Source: Clostridium sp. (lineage in GTDB: Bacteria; Bacillota; Clostridia; Oscillospirales; Acutalibacteraceae). From it: a stretch of 49,983 bases of DNA. The notes beneath the pieces are model-generated. The model saw only the letters and a program-made list of their open reading frames with translations. It had not been told where the DNA came from and searched no databases. Where the stretch lies: positions 1 through 49,983 of the forward strand of contig JAISSW010000009.1 in NCBI GenBank assembly GCA_031272895.1, read 5' to 3'. The position numbers were made by a program, and so were the translations under genes. Positions 16,003-22,109 of this stretch are shown piece after piece (the stretch's first letter is position 1; every line of letters starts with the position of its first letter).

Positions 16003-16031
16003 ATTATACAGCTTGTTTTCCCCTTTGTCAA
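16003..16031 (-). promoter_or_regulatory. Promoter of the SOS-box cassette
   Basis: TTGACA (16026-16031) and TATAAT (16003-16008) on the minus strand with a 17-base spacer: full consensus. A promoter this strong would need repression, which the overlapping SOS box could supply. Confidence 0.85.
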
Positions 16032-16087
16032 TAATGAGCGGGGGATTTGTCACTTTTGCGGACGGGACGACATACACAAGCGCGGCG

Positions 16088-16116
16088 TTGACTTATCGGG
16101 GAAAATGAGTTATACT
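16088..16116 (+). promoter_or_regulatory. Promoter of metK
   Basis: TTGACT (16088-16093), 17-base spacer, TATACT (16111-16116). The transcribed leader is only about 30 bases, so no SAM riboswitch fits. Confidence 0.75.
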
Positions 16117-16151
16117 TATGCCATACCCAAATAATAAAGGAGCAGGAAACA

Positions 16152-17300
16152 ATGGCACATACTTTCTTTACCTCTGAATCTGTAACGGCGGGGCACCCGG
16201 ATAAGGTCTGCGACCAAATTGCCGACGCCGTGTTGGACGCAATACTTGAGCAGGACCCGAACGGGCGTGTGGCGTGTGAGGTAGCCTGCACAACAGGGCT
16301 GGTACTTGTTATGGGAGAAATCACCACAGAGAGCTATGTGGATATTCCAAGCATAGCGCGGCGAGTGATACAGGACATAGGCTACAAGGACGGAGCAAGC
16401 GGCTTTGACGGCAAAACCTGCGCCGTGCTTACCGCAATAGACGGGCAGTCCCCGGACATTGCCATGGGCGTTGACCGCCTTGGCGCGGGCGACCAGGGCA
16501 TGATGTTCGGCTTTGCCTGCGACGAAACGCCGGAATATATGCCGCTTACAATCAGCCTTGCGCATAAACTCACAAAGCGCCTGACACAGGTGCGCGAGCA
16601 GGGGCTGTTGGACTATTTGCGCCCGGACGGCAAGAGCCAGGTTACGGTTGAGTTTGACGAACAGGGGCTGCCGGTTCGTGTGGACGCTGTGGTAATATCC
16701 AGCCAACACACAGCCGAAACAGATATGGAGCAGCTGAGGAACGATATTATTGAGCAGGTTATTGTTCCGGTGATTCCGGCGTACCTTTTGGACGGGAGCA
16801 CGAAGTATTATATCAACCCTACGGGGCGCTTTGTTACCGGCGGACCTGAGGGCGACAGCGGCGTGACCGGGCGCAAGATTATTGCGGACACCTACGGCGG
16901 CTACGCAAGGCACGGCGGCGGCGCCTTCAGCGGCAAGGATCCGACAAAGGTTGACCGCAGCGCGGCCTACGCGGCACGCTGGGCGGCGAAGAACCTTGTT
17001 GCGGCGGGTCTTGCGCGCAAGGCGGAGATTGAGCTTGCCTACGCAATCGGCGTGGAGGAGCCGCTCTCGGTCTTTGTTGAGGGCTTTGGCACAAGTAAAT
17101 ACACGAACGCCCAGCTGGCGCAGGTGGTTAAGTCTGTGTTCGATTTCCGCCCCGCCGCCATAATCAAGGATTTGGATCTGCGCAAGCCAATCTACCGTCA
17201 GGTGGCGGCAGGCGGTCACTTTGGGCGCGACGGCGCGGATATCCCTTGGGAGCGCCTTAACCGCACGCTGGAGCTTAAGTCCGCGGCGAAGCAGCTTTAA
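16152..17300 (+). CDS. metK: S-adenosylmethionine synthetase
   Basis: 382 residues, family length. Makes S-adenosylmethionine from methionine and ATP in the cytoplasm. Motifs: [20 protein letters not shown] at the N-terminus (ATP site), [20 protein letters not shown] (about 113), and the glycine/Lys loop [20 protein letters not shown] (about 255) with the metal ligands in place. The ATG follows AAAGGAG by eight bases. The leader is too short for a SAM riboswitch, unlike many Firmicutes metK genes. Next gene starts 16 bases downstream. Confidence 0.98.
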   Translation: MAHTFFTSESVTAGHPDKVCDQIADAVLDAILEQDPNGRVACEVACTTGLVLVMGEITTESYVDIPSIARRVIQDIGYKDGASGFDGKTCAVLTAIDGQSPDIAMGVDRLGAGDQGMMFGFACDETPEYMPLTISLAHKLTKRLTQVREQGLLDYLRPDGKSQVTVEFDEQGLPVRVDAVVISSQHTAETDMEQLRNDIIEQVIVPVIPAYLLDGSTKYYINPTGRFVTGGPEGDSGVTGRKIIADTYGGYARHGGGAFSGKDPTKVDRSAAYAARWAAKNLVAAGLARKAEIELAYAIGVEEPLSVFVEGFGTSKYTNAQLAQVVKSVFDFRPAAIIKDLDLRKPIYRQVAAGGHFGRDGADIPWERLNRTLELKSAAKQL

Positions 17301-17316
17301 GGGGCGAGGGCTTAGA

Positions 17317-17865
17317 ATGTCTGCTTCTTGGAATGACTATTGCGCGGCGCGGCGGCTTGCCGCGGGCTTGGACTGCGACGGCACGGCCGAATATACGGCG
17401 TTGGTGGAGGACTTGTTGGCGACGCCGCAGCTGCAAAGCCTTGAGGCGATTCCTCACCATATACCTACCACGCTGCTGACCCATGTGCGCTGCGTTTCCT
17501 ACCTCAGCTACAGCCTTTGCAAGCGGCGCGGCGGGGACTTGCGCGTGGCGGCGCGCGGCGGGCTGCTGCACGATTTATACTACTATGACTGGCACGATTT
17601 TTCAGACGGCACACACCGCTGGCACGGGGTTTTGCACCCAAGCCGGGCGCTGAAGAACGCAACGGAGCTTTTGGGTGAGATAGACGAGCGCACTGCCAAC
17701 TGTATAAAGCGCCATATGTTCCCCTTTACGCCGGTGCCGCCAAAATACAAGGAGGCGTGGATAGTAAGCGCGGCGGATAAAATCTGCTCAAACTATGACG
17801 TGCTGATAGCTCGCCTGCCCGGTTTCCGCAGGCGATTTGAAGAGGAGTCGGGGCTTAAATTTTAA
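17317..17865 (+). CDS. HD-domain phosphohydrolase
   Basis: 182 residues. HD-superfamily metal phosphohydrolase pattern: His in THVRCVSYLSYSLC, the HD doublet in ARGGLLHDLYYYDWHD, His in HRWHGVLHPSRAL and a late Asp in SAADKICSNYD. Members cleave phosphoesters of nucleotides or signalling molecules; the substrate is unknown here. The start at 17317 (MSASWNDYCAARRL) has GGGCGAGGG upstream and lies 16 bases after metK. It is probably cotranscribed with metK and the membrane protein downstream. Confidence 0.8.
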   Translation: MSASWNDYCAARRLAAGLDCDGTAEYTALVEDLLATPQLQSLEAIPHHIPTTLLTHVRCVSYLSYSLCKRRGGDLRVAARGGLLHDLYYYDWHDFSDGTHRWHGVLHPSRALKNATELLGEIDERTANCIKRHMFPFTPVPPKYKEAWIVSAADKICSNYDVLIARLPGFRRRFEEESGLKF

Positions 17866-17886
17866 CAACAAAGGGAGGAGTCCGTT

Positions 17887-18777
17887 ATGCACCCCATTGC
17901 ACAATACGCACTGTTTTTCTTTTTCTACAGCTTCTTGGGCTGGGTCTTGGAATCTATAGTTTGCTCCATCTTTGCCCACAAATGGATTAACCGCGGCTTT
18001 TTGACCGGACCCATGTGCCCTATCTACGGCGGCGGTGTGCTGACCATGCTCATTTGCCTGTCGCCCATACAAAACCAGGCGGAGGCGCTGTGTGTTGACT
18101 GGTTCGGCAAGCCCTTTACCTTTGCGCCCGTTTTGGTTGCCTTAGGCGGAATGCTTGTGTGCGACCTGCTGGAGTTTTTCACCTCGCTGATTATGGAAAA
18201 GCTATTCCACGCCCGCTGGTGGGATTACACAAACAAGCCCTTCAACCTGCAGGGAAGAATCTGCCTTGGGCACACAATGATTTGGGGTATTTCCTCAATC
18301 GGCGTAATATACCTTATACACCCGCAGACCGAAAAGCTCTTTGCGCTTGTTCCGGACAGCATTCAGCGCGGCATTTTGGTGGTTGTGCTTGTGCTGTTTG
18401 TGCTGGACTGGCTGCGCTCGGTCAAGTCCGCGGCAAATATTCGCTCGCTGATGGATAAAATCAACGCCCTGCGCGACAAAATGACCGCATGGGCAATCCC
18501 TGAGCATATAAGCGGGGTTCAGGCGACGGAGGACGTGCGTGAGGCACAGGATTTTGTGGCAGAGCAGAACGCCGCCCTTGAGGGCTGGCAGCTTGGCTCC
18601 CACCTTAAGCAAAAGGCTAAAACTGCGGGCGAAAAAATCAAGCGTCACGCCGCGCAGATATTCTACGGCTACCCGGCAATGCAGCGCCTGACGCGCAACG
18701 TGCTCAATGAACTGAGCCTGCTGCTTGGTGAGGTTGGAAAGCGTCTGTTTGAATCCGACGACGAAGAAATGTACTAA
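17887..18777 (+). CDS. PF06541-type membrane protein (putative ABC transporter, CmpB-like)
   Basis: 296 residues with about five membrane helices in the first 190 residues. The family's N-terminal signature is clear: FFFFYSFLGWVLESIVCSIF, then NRGFLTGPMCPIYGGGVLTM. The middle motif WWDYTNKPFNLQGRICLGHT is also typical. The cytoplasmic C-terminal 100 residues are helical and basic. Although the family is called an ABC transporter type, there is no ATPase next to it and the substrate is unknown. The start has GGGAGGAG upstream. Confidence 0.8.
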   Translation: MHPIAQYALFFFFYSFLGWVLESIVCSIFAHKWINRGFLTGPMCPIYGGGVLTMLICLSPIQNQAEALCVDWFGKPFTFAPVLVALGGMLVCDLLEFFTSLIMEKLFHARWWDYTNKPFNLQGRICLGHTMIWGISSIGVIYLIHPQTEKLFALVPDSIQRGILVVVLVLFVLDWLRSVKSAANIRSLMDKINALRDKMTAWAIPEHISGVQATEDVREAQDFVAEQNAALEGWQLGSHLKQKAKTAGEKIKRHAAQIFYGYPAMQRLTRNVLNELSLLLGEVGKRLFESDDEEMY

Positions 18778-18836
18778 CGCAAGCACCCGGGGCGGGGCAG
18801 GCTCGTTCCGCAATTAGCTATTACAGGAGGCAACAC

Positions 18837-19556
18837 ATGGACGTTAGGATTCTACCCGACGCTCAGGCAATCGCCAACGAGGCGGCGGACATCTTTTGCG
18901 CCCTGCTAAGACAAAAGCCAAACGCGGTTTTGGGCTTGGCGACGGGCAGCAGTCCCATACCCACTTATGAGGAGCTGGCAAGGCGCAGCGCGGCGGGGGT
19001 AGTTGATTTCGGCGAGGCAAGCAGCTTCAACTTGGACGAATACTGCGGGCTTGCGCCGGATAACGACCAAAGCTACCGCTACTTTATGCGCACACAGCTG
19101 TTTGACAGGGTTGGACTGAGCAGGGTACATTTCCTCAACGGGCTTGCGACGGACACCGAAAAGGAGTGCGAGCGCTATGAGGAGGAGCTTAAGGCGGCAG
19201 GCGGCGTGGATTTACAGCTGCTGGGGATTGGGCGCAACGGACACATAGGCTTTAACGAGCCCGCGGGGAAAATGCGCGAAAGCTGCTTCTGCGTGGAGCT
19301 GACCGAGGACACAATCAAGGCGAACCGCCGCTTTTTTGCCCGTGAGGAGGACGTGCCGCGCCGTGCCCTTACTATGGGCATAGGCACAATCCTTTCCGCA
19401 AAGAAAATACTGCTGATTGCAACCGGCGCGGACAAGGCAGACGCCGTTGAGGGTATGCTGCGCGGGGAAATTGGCGGGCAATGCCCGGCGAGCTTTTTGC
19501 GTACGCACCCGGACGTAACTATTCTGCTTGACCCTGCCGCGGCAGGACGCCGATAA
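18837..19556 (+). CDS. nagB: Glucosamine-6-phosphate deaminase
   Basis: 239 residues, close to the family length. Converts glucosamine-6-phosphate to fructose-6-phosphate and ammonia. Motifs: GLATGSSPIPTYEELARR (phosphate loop, about 34), SSFNLDEYCGLAPDN with the catalytic Asp, and LLGIGRNGHIGFNEPAG with the catalytic His (about 130-140). The ATG follows CAGGAGG by seven bases. It is a single gene with a terminator just downstream; nagA is not adjacent. Confidence 0.96.
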   Translation: MDVRILPDAQAIANEAADIFCALLRQKPNAVLGLATGSSPIPTYEELARRSAAGVVDFGEASSFNLDEYCGLAPDNDQSYRYFMRTQLFDRVGLSRVHFLNGLATDTEKECERYEEELKAAGGVDLQLLGIGRNGHIGFNEPAGKMRESCFCVELTEDTIKANRRFFAREEDVPRRALTMGIGTILSAKKILLIATGADKADAVEGMLRGEIGGQCPASFLRTHPDVTILLDPAAAGRR

Positions 19557-19570
19557 AAGCAGACAATAAA

Positions 19571-19602
19571 GCCGCCGTGACACTTAAGCCACGGCGCTTT
19601 TT
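19571..19602 (+). terminator. Terminator of nagB
   Basis: GCCGTG (19574-19579) pairs with CACGGC (19590-19595) with extra flanking pairs, followed by a T run (19597-19602). Confidence 0.6.
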
Positions 19603-19643
19603 AAGCATAATAAACCGATAACCACGGCCAAACCGCCGGGGTT

Positions 19644-20087
19644 TTACAGCCTGTAGTCCTTGTCGTCCAGCAGAACAAGCCCCTTGCGAAGGATTATGCT
19701 GCCGCAGGATTCTCTGTCGCCCGTGGCGACAATGACGTAGGCTCGCTTGGCACGCTCAATAAAATCCGCGCGCCCAAGCACTTGGAACTTTCTCTCTCCT
19801 TCATGCCGTTCCACCAAATACCGCAAGCACTCCCAGCTTGGCGGCTCGGTCTGCGCGCCGCCGCTCATAAGCGTCAGCGGCATTTCCGCCTGTGAGTCCA
19901 AGGGAATAACGGAAAGCACCGCGTCAAGCAGCGCGTTAACATTTGCGGCGTCCGCACGGATTAGCCTGCGCGCCACCGCGGCAGACGGGAAATTACCGTC
20001 CGCAATAACAATTTCATCACCGCAGCCCATCTCGGAAAGTGCTTTCAGCAAATCAGGCGAAAGCAAAGGCGTCACATTCTTAAGCAT
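19644..20087 (-). CDS. RbsD/FucU family sugar mutarotase with His-to-Cys change
   Basis: 147 residues, family length. It follows the fucose-mutarotase pattern: LKNVTPLLSPDLLKALSEMG, DEIVIADGNFPSA, then LPLTLMSGG, ERKFQVLGRADFIERAKRAY and the end ATGDRESCGSIILRKGLV. The family motif MGHGDEI reads MGCGDEI here. That histidine is a key sugar-site residue in RbsD/FucU. Either the protein has altered activity or Cys is tolerated. Its own promoter lies upstream; no fucose or ribose genes are near. Family assignment is firm, mutarotase activity less so. Confidence 0.85.
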   Translation of the reverse strand: MLKNVTPLLSPDLLKALSEMGCGDEIVIADGNFPSAAVARRLIRADAANVNALLDAVLSVIPLDSQAEMPLTLMSGGAQTEPPSWECLRYLVERHEGERKFQVLGRADFIERAKRAYVIVATGDRESCGSIILRKGLVLLDDKDYRL

Positions 20088-20128
20088 ATTTTCTCTCCAA
20101 AAGTCGGCAATAATAGCTAACGATAGGT

Positions 20129-20157
20129 ATTATACCAAACTTTGCTTGCGTATTCAA
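20129..20157 (-). promoter_or_regulatory. Promoter of the FucU-family gene
   Basis: TTGAAT (20152-20157) and TATAAT (20129-20134) on the minus strand, 17-base spacer, TGG just upstream of the -10. Confidence 0.7.
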
Positions 20158-20199
20158 GAAAAATCTTTGTTCTCAACAGTTTATAGCCTGTTAAGAATT

Positions 20200-20241
20200 G
20201 TTCACACAAGTTTATCAATCATCGTTCACAAACAGTTCACA
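20200..20241 (+). repeat. Three GTTCACA direct repeats upstream of a promoter
   Basis: GTTCACA at 20200-20206, 20224-20230 and 20235-20241, just upstream of the promoter at 20250-20278. Spacing 24 and 11 bases, roughly two and one helical turns. They could be activator sites. Confidence 0.35.
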
Positions 20242-20249
20242 AAAACTGC

Positions 20250-20278
20250 TTGTATTTGCCTTTAGTTCGTGCTATCAT
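20250..20278 (+). promoter_or_regulatory. Promoter of the 105-aa gene
   Basis: TTGTAT (20250-20255), 17-base spacer, TATCAT (20273-20278) with TGC before the -10. Confidence 0.5.
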
Positions 20279-20309
20279 TAAACAAATCACTTGCAGGAGG
20301 TAAAAGGAC

Positions 20310-20627
20310 ATGGTAGGAATTGGCACTTGGGGTTGCAAAATCGACACGCTATTTTTCAAGGGCGACGCAAGCATCAAAATCTTTGACGACGACGGCAAAT
20401 ACGGCGTTGAGCTGCAAATCCCGGACGTGGAAATCCCCGAGGTGGAGATTGTTGAGGTTGACGCCAACGAGGAAACCAACGAGGTTGACGCAACCGCGCG
20501 CATTTCCCTGCTGCCGGGCAAGGACATCAGCTGCCACTTTGAATTTGAGGAGGAAACCTTCACCGGCTTCCTGAAGATTCCGTTTTTGGGCAAGGTTCGC
20601 CTTAAGGACGGCAAGAAGCTGGCATAA
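20310..20627 (+). CDS. Hypothetical acidic beta-rich protein, 105 aa
   Basis: No family recognised. Soluble, acidic, all-beta appearance: MVGIGTWGCKIDTLFFKGDA, then a Glu/Val/Ile-rich stretch with alternating residues (IPDVEIPEVEIVEV), HFEFEEETFTGFLKIPFLGK. The ATG at 20310 has AGGAGG eight bases upstream and the gene has its own promoter and a clean terminator, so it is a real monocistronic gene. No signal peptide or membrane segment. Confidence 0.65.
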   Translation: MVGIGTWGCKIDTLFFKGDASIKIFDDDGKYGVELQIPDVEIPEVEIVEVDANEETNEVDATARISLLPGKDISCHFEFEEETFTGFLKIPFLGKVRLKDGKKLA

Positions 20628-20642
20628 GCCCCGCAAAACAAA

Positions 20643-20671
20643 CAGGCGCCGAAAGGCGCCTGCCGTTTTTT
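20643..20671 (+). terminator. Terminator of the 105-aa gene
   Basis: CAGGCGCC-gaaa-GGCGCCTG (20643-20662) followed by a T run to 20671. Perfect eight-base-pair stem with a GNRA loop. Confidence 0.9.
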
Positions 20672-20680
20672 GCTTTCATT

Positions 20681-20896
20681 TTACGGGGTCGGTTGTTCGT
20701 CCTTGGGGACAAGATATGCCCAACCAAACCACTCAACAATGCGCTGCCAAATGTAGGTCCAGGTTTCGCTTTGGAAGATGGCGCCAAGCCGAGCTCCTAT
20801 GAACTGGAACACGTCCTGAAAGAACACGCCCATATCCACGTCGCTTAAGTCCGGCTCAGTGAAATAATCGCCCAAATTTGCAAACGGGTTTTCCAT
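20681..20896 (-). CDS. Small acidic protein, 71 aa
   Basis: ATG at 20896 with AAGGAGG seven bases upstream. N-terminus acidic (MENPFANLGDYFTEPDLSDV), then two aromatic helices (GVFFQDVFQFIGARLGAIF, WTYIWQRIVEWFGWAYLV). The helices look amphipathic and may bind membranes. No family recognised. It lies downstream of another tiny acidic helical protein on the same strand, each with an extended -10 promoter. Confidence 0.6.
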   Translation of the reverse strand: MENPFANLGDYFTEPDLSDVDMGVFFQDVFQFIGARLGAIFQSETWTYIWQRIVEWFGWAYLVPKDEQPTP

Positions 20897-20951
20897 GGTG
20901 AACCTCCTTGTATTAATTGGGAGCTTGCCTGCGCAAAGCACCGCTACTTAA

Positions 20952-20957
20952 ATTATA
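20952..20957 (-). promoter_or_regulatory. Extended -10 promoter of the 71-aa gene
   Basis: TGTGCTATAAT on the minus strand (hexamer 20952-20957). No good -35 at 17 bases, so it would rely on the extended -10. Confidence 0.45.
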
Positions 20958-21012
20958 GCACAACCCAACGGATTTTTAATTCCGTATGAGAATAATGCCC
21001 GCTTTTTTTGGC

Positions 21013-21141
21013 TCAATTTGGGTTTGAGCGCACCAAACCAAGCAAGAGGTCGAATATGGAGTCCAAATCGCTGTCGCCGCCGAGGTACTGCTTCAGCGCC
21101 TCGAAGATTGTTTCCAACAGCTCTCTTATGCTTGCAAACAT
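21013..21141 (-). CDS. Microprotein, 42 aa, amphipathic helices
   Basis: ATG at 21139-21141, TGA at 21013-21015. Begins MFASIRELLETIFEALKQYL, continues with an acidic GGDSDLDSIFDLLLGLVRS and ends NPN. Two amphipathic helices joined by a Gly/Asp turn. An extended -10 promoter lies upstream; GGGGCTGACGAAA is a weak ribosome binding site. Coding-like composition and tandem placement with a similar acidic small gene support it as real. Function unknown. Confidence 0.5.
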   Translation of the reverse strand: MFASIRELLETIFEALKQYLGGDSDLDSIFDLLLGLVRSNPN

Positions 21142-21179
21142 TTTCGTCAGCCCCAGTGCTAAAAATTTGGCTTAGCTAC

Positions 21180-21185
21180 AGTATA
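21180..21185 (-). promoter_or_regulatory. Extended -10 promoter of the 42-aa gene
   Basis: TGTGCTATACT on the minus strand (hexamer 21180-21185), close to the form found at 20952-20957. Confidence 0.4.
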
Positions 21186-21285
21186 GCACAAAGACATCAA
21201 TTTATTTTTCCATATTAGAAAAATAATAAAATTGTCAGCAAATTGTAAACTATTTCACATAATTTTTTGGGAAAATATGTAAAAA

Positions 21286-21912
21286 TCACGCCGTCCCAAA
21301 AAGCCTGCGCCCCAAATCGCCCAGCCCCGGAACAATAAAGCCATCCTCGTTAAGGCTTTCGTCCAAGTGTCCGCAGGTAATCGAAACATCCGGGTGCAGC
21401 TCGTGCAGGCGGGCTATGCCCTCCGGAGCAGCCAGCACACTGATATAAACCAAGGTTTTTGCCCCGGCTTTTTTCAGCAAATCACAGGCGGCGGCGGCAG
21501 TATTCCCGGTGGCAAGCACTGCGTCCACCACAATAACGCTGCGCTCGCTCAGCTCGTCCGGCAGCTTGCAGTAGTATGTTTTTGCCTCACGCGTCTGCGG
21601 GTCACGGTAAACACCAATGTGCCCCAGCGGCGCTGACGGCAACAGGCGCAGAACCCCGTCCGCCATGCCAAGTCCCGCCCGCATTAGCGCCACAACGGCA
21701 GGCTTCAGCCCGCTGAGCACGGGACTTTGGGTGTCGCCAAGCGGCGTGTGAATTCTTGCGTCCTCCATGGGCAGCTCCCGCGTCGCCTCATATGCCAGCA
21801 GCTGCGTTACCTCCAGCAGCAGGGCGCGGAAAGCGGCGCTTTCGGTTGCGGCGTCGCGCAAAAGGGTTATTTTGTGCTGCAGGCACGGGTGATTAACAAT
21901 GGTAAGACTCAT
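21286..21912 (-). CDS. upp: Uracil phosphoribosyltransferase
   Basis: 208 residues, family length. Converts uracil and PRPP to UMP for pyrimidine salvage. N-terminus LTIVNHPCLQHKITLLRDAA and C-terminus GFIVPGLGDLGRRLFGTA match the family. The PRPP loop reads VVDAVLATGNTAAAACDLL where the usual form is DPMLATGGSA, so three loop positions differ. Last gene of an operon with iorA and a 66-residue protein; its ATG overlaps the upstream TGA (ATGA). Confidence 0.93.
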   Translation of the reverse strand: MSLTIVNHPCLQHKITLLRDAATESAAFRALLLEVTQLLAYEATRELPMEDARIHTPLGDTQSPVLSGLKPAVVALMRAGLGMADGVLRLLPSAPLGHIGVYRDPQTREAKTYYCKLPDELSERSVIVVDAVLATGNTAAAACDLLKKAGAKTLVYISVLAAPEGIARLHELHPDVSITCGHLDESLNEDGFIVPGLGDLGRRLFGTA

Positions 21913-22109
21913 TTTTTGCCTCCGTGAGTGGTGTTATTTGCGTTAAGGTGGATAGCTTTGCCGAGGAAAGCGGGCAGCTTTTTTGCCTGCAGGGCATCGT
22001 CAAGGACGTAAACCAGCCTCACATAGCCCATGCCCGCCAAAAGGGCAATGCTGTAAAAAGCTTCTTTAAGCGCCCCTTGGGACTTAGGCTTGCCGCTTGC
22101 CGCCATCAT
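21909..22109 (-). CDS. Hypothetical protein, 66 aa, between iorA and upp
   Basis: Starts at the ATG overlapping the iorA stop (ATGA at 22106-22109) and ends with a TGA overlapping the upp start, so it is tightly coupled on both sides. Sequence: basic N-terminus (MMAASGKPKSQGALKEAFYS), a short hydrophobic helix (IALLAGMGYVRLVYVLDDAL), polar C-terminus with HLNANNTTHGGKK. No family recognised. The coupling is good evidence that it is a real gene. Confidence 0.55.
   Translation of the reverse strand: MMAASGKPKSQGALKEAFYSIALLAGMGYVRLVYVLDDALQAKKLPAFLGKAIHLNANNTTHGGKK

Noticed and set aside
16117-16151. SAM riboswitch upstream of metK
   Set aside because: Only about 30 bases lie between the promoter and the ATG, too short for any SAM riboswitch.
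16116-17219. Long reading frame opposite metK
   Set aside because: Antisense frame caused by GC-rich third codon positions; no recognisable protein features, and metK is certain.
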